Below are positions 53,396 through 63,587 of a DNA stretch of 64,000 nucleotides, piece by piece. The first letter of the stretch is position 1. Every line of letters starts with the position of its first letter. The position numbers were made by a program, and so were the translations under genes. This stretch comes from Pedococcus sp. 5OH_020 (lineage in GTDB: Bacteria; Actinomycetota; Actinomycetes; Actinomycetales; Dermatophilaceae). The stretch is taken from the NCBI RefSeq assembly GCF_027812955.1, contig NZ_JAPYZV010000012.1, forward strand, positions 40,088-104,087, written 5' to 3'. The notes below the pieces were generated by a model, which searched no databases, was not told the DNA's origin, and worked only from the letters and a program-made list of their open reading frames with translations.

Positions 53396-56300
53396 GTGAC
53401 CATGTCGATCCACAAGCTGACTGCCGGCAGCGGGTACGACTACCTGACCCGCCAGGTCGCGGCCCAGGACGTGACCGAGAAGGGACACACCGGCCTGGCC
53501 AGCTACTACGCCGCCAAGGGCGAGACGCCGGGGCGGTGGGTCGGCTCCGGCATGGCCGGTATCGACGGCCTGGCGGCCGGCGACGTGGTCACCGCCGAGC
53601 AGATGCAGGCCCTGTTCGGCTCCGGTCACCACCCGCTCGCGCGACAGCGCCGCGATCAGCTGCAGGGCCCCGATCTAACGGATCGGGACTACCAGGCCGC
53701 CACCCGGCTAGGGGTCCCGTACAAGGTGTACGCACGCGACGTGTCCGCGTTCCGGCTGGAGGTCGCCCAGCGCATCGCCGAGCTCAACATCAGCCGAGGC
53801 GCGGTCGGCAGCGCCGCCCGGGAGGCTGCGGTGTCGGTCGAGGAGAGGGCCCGGATCCGGACCGAGGTCGCCGTCGAGTTGTTCCGCGCCCAGCACGGAC
53901 GGGACCCCGCCGACGCGCGGGAGATTGCCGCCATAATCGCCAAGAACTCCCGGCCCCGCACCACGGCGGTGACCGGGTACGACCTCACCTTCTCCCCCGT
54001 CAAGAGCGTCAGCACCTTGTGGGCGGTCGCGGATCCGGCCACCGCAGCACGCATCGAGCGGGCCCACCAGGCGGCGGTAAAGGATGCGCTGACGTTCCTG
54101 GAAGAGCATGCCCTCTACACCAGGCTGGGCACCAACGGGGTCCGCCAGGTCAACGTGCAGGGCCTGGTGGCCACCGCCTTCACGCACCGTGACTCCCGCG
54201 CCGGCGACCCCGACCTGCACACCCACGTCGCGGTCGCGAACAAGGTTCAGACCGAGGACGGCCGGTGGCTCAGCATCGACGGACGGGTGCTGTTCAAGGC
54301 CAACGTGTCCGCCTCCGAGCAGTACAACACCTCCCTGGAGAAGCACCTGCGCGCCGACCTCGGGCTGCGCTTCGAGGAGCGACCCAATCCCGATGCCCGC
54401 AAGCGTCCCGTGCGTGAGGTCGTTGGGGTCGACCCTCGGCTGAACGAACACTGGTCGGCCCGCCGGGCCAGCATCGAGGCGCGGCGCGCCGTGCTTGCGC
54501 AGCAGTTCCAGTCCGCCCACGGGCGCCCGCCCACCGAGGTCGAGTCGATCCAGCTGGCCCAGCAGGCGACGTTGGAGACCCGCGAGGCTAAGCACGAACC
54601 GCGCAGCGTGGCCGAGCAGCGGCAGTCGTGGCACCAGCAGGCGGTCGAGGTCCTCGGCGACGAGGCCGCCGTCGCCTCCCTGGTGCGGGGGGCGATGGCG
54701 CCGCCGACCGCCGTGTCGACCCGGGTCGACGCAGCCTGGATGAGATCCACCGCGGAACGGATCGTGACCACCCTCGGGACCCGCCGGAGCACGTGGCAGG
54801 TGTGGCACGTCCGGGCCGAGGCGCTGCGCCAGGCCCGGGCCGCCGACCTGGCGGTTGGTGACGCGCACCGCGTGGTGGACCTGCTGGTCGAGGAGGCGCT
54901 CAGCCAGCACTCCGTCCGCCTCTCCCCCGATGGCGATGGGGTCGAAGAACCGGCGCAGCTACGTCGGCGCGACGACGCCAGCGTGTACACCGTGCACGGC
55001 GCCGGGCACTACACCTCGGCCCGGGTGCTCGCCGCGGAGCAACGCCTCATCGAGGCGGCGGCACACACGGATGGCCGGACGGTCGGCATCGAGGCCGTCG
55101 ACCTGGCCCTGCTGGAGACCGCCGCCAACGGGGTCACCCTCAACGCCGGGCAGGTCGCCCTGGTGCGCGGCATGGCCACCTCCGGAGCACGTCTACAGCT
55201 GGCAATCGCCCCCGCCGGAGCCGGCAAGACCACGGCGATGAGGGCGCTGGCCAGGGCCTGGGAGAACGGCGGCGGGACCCTCATCGGACTCGCCCCGTCG
55301 GCCGCAGCGGCCGCGGCCCTGCGCGACCAAATCGACACGAACGGGGCCGTGCGCACCGACACCCTCGCCAAGCTCACCTACCACCTCGCCAACGGCGATC
55401 TACCCGAGTGGGCCACCCAGATCGGGCCCGCCACGCTGGTGGTGATCGACGAGGCAGGCATGGCCGACACCCTCTCCCTGGATGCAGCCGTGGACTGGAT
55501 TACCGCACGAGGCGCCAGCGTCCGCCTCATCGGCGATGACCAACAGCTCGCGGCCATCGGCGCCGGCGGGGTTCTGCGCGACCTCGACGCCACCTACGGC
55601 GCCCTGCGTCTCACCGAGCTCATGCGGTTCGCCGACCCCGCCGAGGGAGCCGCCTCACTGGCGCTGCGTGAAGGCCTGGTCGACGCGCTCGGGTTCTACC
55701 TCGACAACGATCGCGTCCACGTCGGCGATCTCGCCACCATGACCGATGACGTCTTCGATGCGTGGCAGGCCGACCGAGCGGCCGGACTCGACGCGATCAT
55801 GCTGGCGCCCACCCGCGACCTAGTCTCCGACCTGAACCAGCGGGCCCGCGACTACCGGCTCCAGCAGACAGCCGGCCCCACCGGAGCTGCGCCGAGCGTG
55901 CCGCTCGCCGACGGCAACCAAGCCTCTGCCGGGGACCTGGTCATCACGCGCGCCAACGAGCGGCGGCTCCGGGTCAGCGGGTCGGACTGGGTCAAGAACG
56001 GCGACCGCTGGACTGTGCTGGACGTCGACCCCGCGGCCACTGGTTCGGGGTCTCTCACGGTGCAGCACACCCGTAGCGGCCGGGTGATCGAGCTCCCGGC
56101 CGACTACGTGGCCACCTCGACCGAACTGGGTTACGCCACCACGGTGCACACCGCTCAAGGCGTGTCTGTCGGCGCCGTGCATGGGCTGGCCACCGGGGGT
56201 GAGTCCCGCCAGCAGCTGTACACGATGCTGACCCGCGGCCGCCTGGCCAACCACGTGTACCTGGAGGTCGTCAGCGACGGGGATCCGCACAATGCAATCC

Positions 56301-58288
56301 GCCCCGACAGCATCGCCCCTCCCACCGCGACCAATCTGCTCGAGCGCGTCCTGGCCCGGGACGACTCACCGCTGTCCGCAACCACCATGGCCAGGAAAGC
56401 CGCGGACCCCTCGGTGCAGCTCGGCCTGGCTGCGACCCGCTACACCGACGCGCTGTACGTCGCAGCCGAGGAGCTGCTCGACCGCGGCACCCTGGAGGGC
56501 CTCGAGTCGGCCGCGGAGACGGTCGCCCCTGGGTTGTCCGCCGAGGCCGCGTGGCCCACACTGCGCGCCCATCTCATCCTGGTCGCCGCCGCCGGGCCCG
56601 ACCCGGCACAGGCCTTGGCCCGGGCCGCCGCCGGTCGCGAGCTGGACAGCGCCGCAGACCGCGCCGCAGTTCTGGACTGGCGCCTGGATGACACCGGTCT
56701 CCGCAACGCCGGACCCGGCCCCCTGCCGTGGATCCCCGCGATCCCTCCTCACCTGGCCGAGCACCCCGTCTGGGGCCCCTACCTGCGTCTGCGCGCCGAG
56801 CTGGTCAGCGACCTCGCCGCCCAGGTCAGGGCCGGCGCCCTGTCCACGCCCACGCCGGCCTGGGCCCGGCAAGGGGCAGCCCGCCCGAAACCGGCCACCC
56901 TCGGCGACGTCGCCGTGTGGCGCGCCGCCATGCAGGTAGACCAGGAAGACCGGCGCCCCACCGGCGCGCCCCAGCTACAGAAAGCTCCGGCCCGGTGGCA
57001 GCAGCGGCTGAACACCGCCGTCACAGGCGACCGCACCCCAGCCCTGCAGGAGTGGGGCGACCTTCTCCGCCGCACCGCACCGGCAGCTTCCCGCGACGAC
57101 TTCGCCCCGCTGCTGGCCGAACGACTGGCCGCCATGTCCCGCGCCGGCCTGCCCACCCGACAGATGCTGGCCAGCGCGCTACGTCAGGGCCCGCTGCCCG
57201 ACGACCACGCAGCCGCCGCACTCTGGTGGCGGCTGAGCCGGCAGGTGGCCCCAGCCGTGGCTCAAGAGATCGACCGAGGGCACACCCTCCACTCCGACTG
57301 GGCACCCGATCTGGCCACCAAGATCGGGCCGGCCAGTGTCGAGCAGCTGCAGACCAGCGGCTGGTGGCCGGCGCTGGTCAGCACCGTCGACCACGCCCTG
57401 CAGCGCGGATGGTCCCTGGAGGACCTCTTGGGTGTGGCTGTCGTCGACGAGAGCGACGTCGACCCCGCCCAGGCCATGGCCTGGCGCCTGTCCGTGCTGA
57501 CTGACCCGCCCCCCTCGGATGAGGCGCTCGACATCCCCCACCCCGACGACGATGCCCCCGCCGACATGTGGGACATCGACCCGGTCCTGGATGCGCGGCC
57601 CCCGATGGCACCCGAGGTGTGGGAGGGGACGTTGGGCGCGCTCGACGTCTACCCTGGACCCGCACACACGCCGCTGGAGCTGCTGGACGCCGCGCTCGAG
57701 GACCCGGCTTTGGTCGACCAGACGGAGCTCACCGTCGACGCGCGGCTGCAGCTGGCGGCCCTCGAGCGATCGGTGATGCGGCCGCTGCGGCCCAGCGACG
57801 CCGAGATCGAACTGCAGGTGGCCCGTGCCGCGGAGCTCGACTTCGCGCCTGTGCCGGCGGCACGGATGCTCGAGGTGAACCAGCTGGCGCTCGACTTCTA
57901 CTGCGACCAGTACGAAGGCAGCTGGGCGCAGGGGTATCTGGCCCAACGACTTGGACAGGATCCCGCGCGCACGCCGGGCCTGCGGCCGGGCTACGCCCCC
58001 GCCGGGTGGACCAACCTGGTCACCCACCTTCACCGCCTCGGTGTCACCGACGAGGAGATGACCCAGGTGGGAGTCGCCACTCCCGCACGCACGGGTCGGC
58101 TCATCGACCGGTTCCGCGACCGCGCCGTCATGCCAATCGTGCACGAGAGCCAGGTGCTCGGGCTTGTGGCCCGACGAAACCCTGACCTGGGCGACGACGA
58201 CAAAGCCGGACCCAAGTACCTCAACACCGCCGACACCGCCCTGTTCCACAAGGGTGTGCCCAGGTGTTCGGAATCGTGCCCGAACTGA
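53396..58288 (+). CDS. MobF relaxase-helicase (TraA-like), frameshifted before Toprim
   Basis: 1630 residues from GTG 53396 (or ATG 53402). N-terminal TrwC/MobF relaxase: catalytic tyrosines in SGYDYLTRQ and SYYAAKGETPGRW, substrate helix TFSPVKSVSTLWAV, metal triad in DPDLHTHVAVANKV (about residue 272). Then an SF1 helicase: Walker A APAGAGKTTAMRAL (about 604) and VVIDEAGMADT (about 682), with later helicase motifs and GYATTVHTAQGVS. The C-terminus enters a DnaG-like primase core (RDRAVMPIVHESQVLGLVAR), then the frame breaks at ADTALFHKGV and ends 10 codons later. A duplicated TG near 58254-58257 (GGTGTGCCC versus GGTGCCC) restores the frame into the next ORF. Confidence 0.9.
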   Translation: MTMSIHKLTAGSGYDYLTRQVAAQDVTEKGHTGLASYYAAKGETPGRWVGSGMAGIDGLAAGDVVTAEQMQALFGSGHHPLARQRRDQLQGPDLTDRDYQAATRLGVPYKVYARDVSAFRLEVAQRIAELNISRGAVGSAAREAAVSVEERARIRTEVAVELFRAQHGRDPADAREIAAIIAKNSRPRTTAVTGYDLTFSPVKSVSTLWAVADPATAARIERAHQAAVKDALTFLEEHALYTRLGTNGVRQVNVQGLVATAFTHRDSRAGDPDLHTHVAVANKVQTEDGRWLSIDGRVLFKANVSASEQYNTSLEKHLRADLGLRFEERPNPDARKRPVREVVGVDPRLNEHWSARRASIEARRAVLAQQFQSAHGRPPTEVESIQLAQQATLETREAKHEPRSVAEQRQSWHQQAVEVLGDEAAVASLVRGAMAPPTAVSTRVDAAWMRSTAERIVTTLGTRRSTWQVWHVRAEALRQARAADLAVGDAHRVVDLLVEEALSQHSVRLSPDGDGVEEPAQLRRRDDASVYTVHGAGHYTSARVLAAEQRLIEAAAHTDGRTVGIEAVDLALLETAANGVTLNAGQVALVRGMATSGARLQLAIAPAGAGKTTAMRALARAWENGGGTLIGLAPSAAAAAALRDQIDTNGAVRTDTLAKLTYHLANGDLPEWATQIGPATLVVIDEAGMADTLSLDAAVDWITARGASVRLIGDDQQLAAIGAGGVLRDLDATYGALRLTELMRFADPAEGAASLALREGLVDALGFYLDNDRVHVGDLATMTDDVFDAWQADRAAGLDAIMLAPTRDLVSDLNQRARDYRLQQTAGPTGAAPSVPLADGNQASAGDLVITRANERRLRVSGSDWVKNGDRWTVLDVDPAATGSGSLTVQHTRSGRVIELPADYVATSTELGYATTVHTAQGVSVGAVHGLATGGESRQQLYTMLTRGRLANHVYLEVVSDGDPHNAIRPDSIAPPTATNLLERVLARDDSPLSATTMARKAADPSVQLGLAATRYTDALYVAAEELLDRGTLEGLESAAETVAPGLSAEAAWPTLRAHLILVAAAGPDPAQALARAAAGRELDSAADRAAVLDWRLDDTGLRNAGPGPLPWIPAIPPHLAEHPVWGPYLRLRAELVSDLAAQVRAGALSTPTPAWARQGAARPKPATLGDVAVWRAAMQVDQEDRRPTGAPQLQKAPARWQQRLNTAVTGDRTPALQEWGDLLRRTAPAASRDDFAPLLAERLAAMSRAGLPTRQMLASALRQGPLPDDHAAAALWWRLSRQVAPAVAQEIDRGHTLHSDWAPDLATKIGPASVEQLQTSGWWPALVSTVDHALQRGWSLEDLLGVAVVDESDVDPAQAMAWRLSVLTDPPPSDEALDIPHPDDDAPADMWDIDPVLDARPPMAPEVWEGTLGALDVYPGPAHTPLELLDAALEDPALVDQTELTVDARLQLAALERSVMRPLRPSDAEIELQVARAAELDFAPVPAARMLEVNQLALDFYCDQYEGSWAQGYLAQRLGQDPARTPGLRPGYAPAGWTNLVTHLHRLGVTDEEMTQVGVATPARTGRLIDRFRDRAVMPIVHESQVLGLVARRNPDLGDDDKAGPKYLNTADTALFHKGVPRCSESCPN

Positions 58289-59229
58289 ACCCGGCCGACG
58301 CGACGCTGGTCCTCGTCGAAGGTCCTCTTGATGCGTGGGCCGTCACCCTCGCCACCGGCGGGCGCCATGTGGGGATCGCCCCACTGGGTACGTCCCTCAC
58401 CGACGAGCAGGCCAGCCAGATCGCCGGCCTCGGCCGCCCGCTCATCGTCGCCACCGACGCGGACCTGCCCGGACGGGTCGCCGCCGAACGGGACTACTGG
58501 CTCCTCACCCAGCACGGCCTCGACCCGGCCGCCACCACCTTCCCCGACGGGCTGGACCCGGCCGACGTGCTCAACCGGGATGGCGCTCCCGCCCTTGAGC
58601 GAGCACTGGCCACCGCGCGGCCACTCGGCGACCTCCTCCTCGAGGAGCGGCTCACCAACCTGACCGGCGCGGCTGCCCTGCAGGACGCCGTGCAGGTCCT
58701 CGCGGCCAGGCCCGCAGACCACTGGACCACCCACCTCGACACAATCGCCACGCAGCTGCGGTGCTCCCCAACCCAAGCCCGAGCCCGCCTAGCAGCCAGC
58801 GTCCAAGCGTGGAACCGCGACCCGCGCGCCGCGACACAGGCCCGGCTCGACGAGGTCTCCGACGTTAAGGCTCGGCTGTCGGCTGCCACCCCGGCGACGC
58901 CAGTCGACCGCTGGCCCGCGCTGGCATTGGAAATCGATCCTCGACTGACCTCCCAGGCAGACTGGCCCGCCCTTGCCGCCATGATGCAGCTGGCCCACCA
59001 GGACGGCCACGACGTGGCGGCCACCGTCCGACGGCTCGTTGAGAACGAACCGCTATCGGACCTGCCCGCCCAGGACCTGCGATACCGACTCGTCGCCGCC
59101 CTACCGCTCGACATCGCGGCAGCCCCACGGAGCCCAACGGCGGACCAACCTTCCGGGGCCGCGCAGGCGCAAGAGCGCCGCACGCCCGGAACACGGACTC
59201 CGAGTCCGCAGCAGACGCAGCGCCGTTGA
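58264..59229 (+). CDS. Toprim/primase C-terminal part split from relaxase
   Basis: 321 residues readable from GTG 58264, in a frame shifted from the relaxase. The Toprim core TLVLVEGPLDAWAVTLATGG and PLIVATDADLPGRVAAERDY (metal-binding DxD) continues the primase domain begun in the upstream ORF, then a helical tail (RCSPTQARARLAASVQAWNR) as in DnaG-like proteins. Overlap with the relaxase ORF is 25 bp. Either the split is a recent inactivating slip, or the two pieces are made by frameshifting or re-initiation. Complete homologs are single chains (family knowledge). Confidence 0.85.
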   Translation: MFGIVPELNPADATLVLVEGPLDAWAVTLATGGRHVGIAPLGTSLTDEQASQIAGLGRPLIVATDADLPGRVAAERDYWLLTQHGLDPAATTFPDGLDPADVLNRDGAPALERALATARPLGDLLLEERLTNLTGAAALQDAVQVLAARPADHWTTHLDTIATQLRCSPTQARARLAASVQAWNRDPRAATQARLDEVSDVKARLSAATPATPVDRWPALALEIDPRLTSQADWPALAAMMQLAHQDGHDVAATVRRLVENEPLSDLPAQDLRYRLVAALPLDIAAAPRSPTADQPSGAAQAQERRTPGTRTPSPQQTQRR

Positions 59230-59623
59230 TACGGCAGCGCGGTCGCAGTGGCCGGGCGCTCCTGCTGTCCGGCGATGCGCCCCACACCGCCCAGATAGGG
59301 CTAGCCGCACCACGCCGCCTACCGCCCGTTACCGGCGCCCACAAGCCCATGTGTGAGGCCGCATTCGCCGCCGTTCTCCGATGCGGTCCCGATCTCCAGT
59401 CCTGAGCCCAATGGTGAAGATCCTTGTGGCCGAGGGTGTGAGATGGCTAAACGGCCTGGACGTGAGGGCTCCTAGTCTGACCGTCCTCTTCCACGACGTC
59501 GGCATGGTCGAACAGGAAGTCAGCTCGGACCCGCGTGACTGTTCGCTTACTGAGTACCTGCGCCGCCGGACCCTCGATGCCGGACCTGGCACATCAGAAG
59601 GCTCCCGGTGGGCTCATTACCTG
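59230..59623. other. Gap after primase, no gene seen
   Basis: About 395 bp between the primase tail and the nuclease-like gene stop. Open frames here are short antisense shadows. No RNA, repeat or conserved motif recognised. Confidence 0.5.
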
Positions 59624-61876
59624 TTACCGGGAACGGGCCTCTTCGAGGAGCCTGGACTTGATCTCCTCGGTAAGACCAGTCTCGCCCGAGCGAGCGGCGG
59701 CGCCCAGCAGCAGTCTGGCCTCGTCCAAAGTGTCGCGGATTTTTCGCCGCACCACATGGGCAGGCAGTCCAGCCAACTCCTTGCGCAGGGCGTCCGAAAG
59801 ATCAAGAAGGTCCTGAGGGACGGCGTCAAGGACTGACATGTTTAGCATCAAGGGGAGGGCTTCCTCGGTCTTTCGCGAAAGGCGAGCCCTCACTGGTCCG
59901 ATTGCGAGGTAGTGGAGCATGAAATCTGGACTAATGGCTGGACTTGGCAGGGGCTTTCCCTCCATCTTGTCATCAAGAATTCTGGCAACCCTAAAGGCGG
60001 CACCATCAAGAGTGAGCCACCAAGTCTTGAAACCGAAGGCCGATCGACGCTCCCGCTTTGATTCACGTCGCATTTGCGTCCCCAAGTAATTCTCTACGTC
60101 ATGGGCAACCAGCCTACTGCGCGTGCCCGCGTCTAGCGCCACACCGCCAGCCGCAATAGCCCTTCGATCGCGCTCATCCCTCGCCTCGTGCCAAATCTCA
60201 CTGATTTGGGCCCTCAGAACTGGATCTCCCAAGTCCGCAAATTCCGCCAAATTCTGCACACGGATGCCGAAACAGTCACTCAGGTAGTCGGCGATGTCAT
60301 CTTCCGGCCTAGATTTCCCACAGAATGTCTCGAGCCAAGCCTCGAAGTCAGCGCCAGGGCGGCCGCTGAGCCGGAAACAAGCCAGCAGGAACGGAGTGCG
60401 CCCATAGGGGCTGCCGTGCTCTTGCGAATGGAAGTATCCTCGAGACCGGTGCACGTGGGACGCCAGCTCCTCAAGCACCCCGTCAGTGACAAATAGATTC
60501 AGCCCGGCCTCCCTGGCCGCCATCAGCATTGCGGAATGGGCGCGGTGAGACTCGTCGAGCAAATCTTCGGCCATTAGTGGTAGAACGACCGTGGTGTCCA
60601 ACCAGATGTCGCCCTCGGAGAAAATCTTCACAACGGCGGACTGCACGTCGGGAGTCTCCCGCATGAAAGCGAACAAAGTATATGTGTCCGCGAGACTCCG
60701 CAGGTAACGCCTGACTTCTTCTGACGGCTCACTCATGACGTGAAGCAAGGCGGCGACCACGAGGCGCGGCTCCACCACAACCCTTGGGACATTGGTCGCC
60801 AGATCGGCGTAGACCAGAGCTTCCACCTCATCGAAGCGAAGATTCGCGCCCCGCTCGTTGACGACGGCTTCGGCGAACGCCTCGCCACGCTGCAAGAGCA
60901 CCCTCTCGAGAGCTCCTCTGGCCCGTTCAACTGCCTCATCAGTCATCCCTTGAACAAGCTCGACGCCGTCCTCGCTGGCAACCCTCAGCACAACGGTACG
61001 AAGTTCGGAACGCAGAATGACGTCGAGGGCGTCCATCTCTGCCAATCGCTCGTGGAGGCGTATTCGCTCGGCCCAGGTCAGGCAGAACTCATCGACCTTT
61101 GTCCAGTGGCGAATATGCACCTTCGACAGCCGCTTCAGCGCGCCGTCCACCTGAGCGGCTCGCGAGTTGCGGTCTTGGGCAGGCAAAAGCTTTTTTATTT
61201 GTTCGTGTATCTGCTGGCGAGGCATGCGCTGCTCGGATGTCGTGTCGCGGAGGACGGCCCTCACCATGGCCTCCATGCACAGTTTTGTCAGTCCCTTCTC
61301 GCGCGTGTCGTCCTCCCATTGCAGACCCAAATATACGAACGCAGCCTTCGCCTCTAGATCATCGAGGGCCTGGGCCTGTCGGCCCATTGACGACACGTCG
61401 CCAAGGAGGGGGTCGACGATCTTTGCTGCAAATTCCTCTGCTTCCGCAGTCGACGCAGCTCCGTGATTTCTGTTGGACAAGAACCATTCGCGGTCGCGTA
61501 CGTCAAGATAGACGCCGAACTCGGATCGAACAGTCTTCTTCAACTTGTTGGCTGCAGGGCCAATTTCCTGGTTGGACGCGAAGACGAGAATCTTGACGTC
61601 TTTATGTGTGCTCCGGAGACGCTTGCACGTCTCGACAATCTTCGTCTCCCAGTCCTTCCGAACGGAGAATTGAAGGGCGACAGCGACGTCGTCATCCGGC
61701 TGCCACAGCTGAGCGTCGAGGCCGCCGTCGCCGCTCGCGGACGCCATGGGTCGCAGGGAGGGGTACTGATCCGCCATGAAGACTGTGGCAAGCACCTCAA
61801 AGGCACGCCACTGCGCCCCCTCTACCGAAGACAGCGCTAGTTTGAAGCGTTCGTATGCGATCACGGACCCGCCCAT
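59624..61876 (-). CDS. Large nuclease-like protein: PD-(D/E)XK N-terminus plus PIN-like domain
   Basis: 750 residues. The N-terminus (residues 23-140) resembles restriction-endonuclease folds: E27 in the first helix, SGDGGLDAQLWQP with D54, then VAVALQFSVRKDWETKI with Q69 and K74, and ILVFASNQEIG. A helical middle follows. At about 425-480, GDIWLDTTVVLPLMAEDLL and LFVTDGVLEELASHV give an acidic set like PIN nucleases, with a third acidic site in FKTWWLTLDGAAF. The gene is richer in A/T than its neighbours (for example the T-run near 61190), as for acquired cargo. Stand-alone on an element, it is a good candidate defence effector; no experimentally known family was recognised. Confidence 0.75.
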   Translation of the reverse strand: MGGSVIAYERFKLALSSVEGAQWRAFEVLATVFMADQYPSLRPMASASGDGGLDAQLWQPDDDVAVALQFSVRKDWETKIVETCKRLRSTHKDVKILVFASNQEIGPAANKLKKTVRSEFGVYLDVRDREWFLSNRNHGAASTAEAEEFAAKIVDPLLGDVSSMGRQAQALDDLEAKAAFVYLGLQWEDDTREKGLTKLCMEAMVRAVLRDTTSEQRMPRQQIHEQIKKLLPAQDRNSRAAQVDGALKRLSKVHIRHWTKVDEFCLTWAERIRLHERLAEMDALDVILRSELRTVVLRVASEDGVELVQGMTDEAVERARGALERVLLQRGEAFAEAVVNERGANLRFDEVEALVYADLATNVPRVVVEPRLVVAALLHVMSEPSEEVRRYLRSLADTYTLFAFMRETPDVQSAVVKIFSEGDIWLDTTVVLPLMAEDLLDESHRAHSAMLMAAREAGLNLFVTDGVLEELASHVHRSRGYFHSQEHGSPYGRTPFLLACFRLSGRPGADFEAWLETFCGKSRPEDDIADYLSDCFGIRVQNLAEFADLGDPVLRAQISEIWHEARDERDRRAIAAGGVALDAGTRSRLVAHDVENYLGTQMRRESKRERRSAFGFKTWWLTLDGAAFRVARILDDKMEGKPLPSPAISPDFMLHYLAIGPVRARLSRKTEEALPLMLNMSVLDAVPQDLLDLSDALRKELAGLPAHVVRRKIRDTLDEARLLLGAAARSGETGLTEEIKSRLLEEARSR

Positions 61877-62460
61877 CTGTTGTGGCCACGGCAGTCTTAC
61901 ACCTTTCGGATCCCGGATGGTTCGACTTCGCCCCCTTTAGTGCGAGAAATCGCGAGACTGCCCATCTATCGGCACGCTCGCCTCATGACGCCGTCCGCAG
62001 TCACCGTTGGCTACCGTGATTGCGGAGGCCCCGCTCCTCGACATCGCGATCATGACGGTACGGCCGGGGGGGCTCGTTGGATTACCTTGGCTGGTGTGGG
62101 TGAGGGAGCCCCGATCGTGGTGAAGGCAACACACCGGCCGCTGACATGCGAACTTCACCCGACGATGCACAGTCGCCATCCAGGGTTGCGGGGCCTGCTA
62201 ACCCATCCCACGTGGGGGTAGGCAGCGGGACCCTAGCGTTGGCGGCACGATGAGCTCCTGGTAGAGGTCCACTCCGAATTTCGGGTTTGGCGGCAGGCGC
62301 TCTCGAGGTTCATTCAAGACGCTGAAGGGGCTCGATGAACGGAACACTTGCACGGCGCCGAGCCGATCGGAATGAACAGGTCACGCCCTCACCCGCTGCT
62401 TAGGGCCTGCTTCATAGTTGCGGTCGGGAAGTAGCTGTGCAGGTCTGGCGAGTTTGCGTC
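61877..62460. other. Gap after nuclease-like gene, no gene seen
   Basis: About 585 bp with no supported gene, RNA or repeat. Base composition returns to the GC-rich local average. Confidence 0.45.
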
Positions 62461-62652
62461 TTAACGCCGCCTGCAGACGTCCCTCCTGCTAAGGCGCGGG
62501 AGCGAGAGGAGGTTGTTGTTCCACTGACCGTCCGCAAAGGTGCGGAGGTAGGGCTGGCCGTACCGCTGTGGAACCACGATCACCGCCGAGCGACCGGGCC
62601 GACTTCCGATGTAGTCCCGACTGGTCCACCCGCGCGACCATCGTGGGCTCAT
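62461..62652 (-). CDS. Possible DUF3892-like small protein
   Basis: 63 codons. The stretch PQRYGQPYLRTFADGQWNNN then LLSLPRLS resembles the DUF3892 family (YVRT.ADG...NNLLSLP). The family is about 90-100 residues long, so this may be truncated at the N-terminus. Function of the family is unknown; it occurs in element cargo of many bacteria. Confidence 0.4.
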   Translation of the reverse strand: MSPRWSRGWTSRDYIGSRPGRSAVIVVPQRYGQPYLRTFADGQWNNNLLSLPRLSRRDVCRRR

Positions 62653-62816
62653 CTGGCTGACCCGCCAACTCCTGCGCGGGAACAGGTACCGGCTTGTGCT
62701 CGCGAAGCAGGCATCTAAGGACGCGGTGCCGGTCGAGAAGCGAACCGGTTGCGTCGGCGAACTTGGCCACGTCAGCCCTGCTTCATCTAACCGCGCGCAG
62801 AGGGCACAATGTTGGC

Positions 62817-63041
62817 ATGGACTGGGGCATTCCTGTAGCGTCGTTGCTCGGGTTTCTCCTCGGCTTGGGCAGCTTCTTCATTGCCACGAAGACAGTCTTC
62901 GGAGGGATTGTCTCCTTCCTAGCCTGCTCCGCGGTTGTGTGGTTTGCTCTCGGTCAGTACTTCACCGACCCCCAGTTGATCGTGCTTTGGGTTGTGGGTC
63001 TCGTTGTCTTCTTCGGACTAGGCTTCGCAACCAACTCGTGA
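62817..63041 (+). CDS. Small membrane protein
   Basis: 74 residues from ATG 62817, made of three hydrophobic stretches (IPVASLLGFLLGLGSFF, FGGIVSFLACSAVVWFAL, LIVLWVVGLVVFFGLGF). No ribosome site stands out and no family is recognised. The hydrophobic pattern is regular enough to suggest a real gene. Small membrane proteins often act as effectors in defence modules, but nothing here shows that. Confidence 0.5.
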   Translation: MDWGIPVASLLGFLLGLGSFFIATKTVFGGIVSFLACSAVVWFALGQYFTDPQLIVLWVVGLVVFFGLGFATNS

Positions 63042-63419
63042 GGCTGTCAACCAGGGGCGGCTTGGTGTTGCGCGGTGAGGTCCTCCCGGACGACGCCGAA
63101 TGTCCCTTAGTTCGGACTTGGCGCTGCGCTGGCAGATCGGCGATGAAGCCGCTGGGGGGTAACAGCTGTCGGCGTACCGCTCCCCCGCCGCCAGGACCAA
63201 TCCCTGGAACGGCGCCCCTGCGCCCGGTCAAGGACCCCGACGTGGGGCACTTCGCCCACTTCGACGGCGTCCTGCCGCAGGCCCAGGTAGGGGCGTGGCG
63301 CCGTGGGCGATGGAGGCGCGCGTTTCAGTCAGCGGCTGTGTCTAATGTGTGCGGAATGGAATACGGCCTGCTTCCACACGGCTGGGTAGGAGTGCTGACA
63401 TGCTTGGGGACTCTCTGGG
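63042..63419. other. Gap, no gene seen
   Basis: About 375 bp between the membrane protein and the ATPase scrap, GC-rich, with no supported gene. Confidence 0.4.
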
Positions 63420-63587
63420 ATCCGCCGTGTCACGCTTCCCCGGTTTAAGCAGTTCAAAGAAGAGGCGGTGGATCTCCACCGACTGGAATAACGCTCCTTG
63501 CTGGCGGAAACAACTCCGGCAAGTCAACGTTTTTGACATGCCTTAGCCGTGTGGGAGTTCTGCCGCACCGCGATCGAGATGATGGCG
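63420..63587 (+). pseudogene. AAA (OLD-like) ATPase N-terminus, broken and IS-interrupted
   Basis: Reading three frames in turn gives IRRVTLPRFKQFKEEAVDLH, then TLLAGGNNSGKSTFLT (a Walker A), then ALAVWEFCRTAIEMMA. Together these match the first 60 residues of OLD-like AAA ATPases. A stop codon and frameshift near 63489 and another near 63538 break the frame, and the third block ends exactly at 63587 where an IS3-type terminus begins. No start codon is in frame. Such ATPases are usually parts of defence or DNA-repair modules. Confidence 0.65.
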
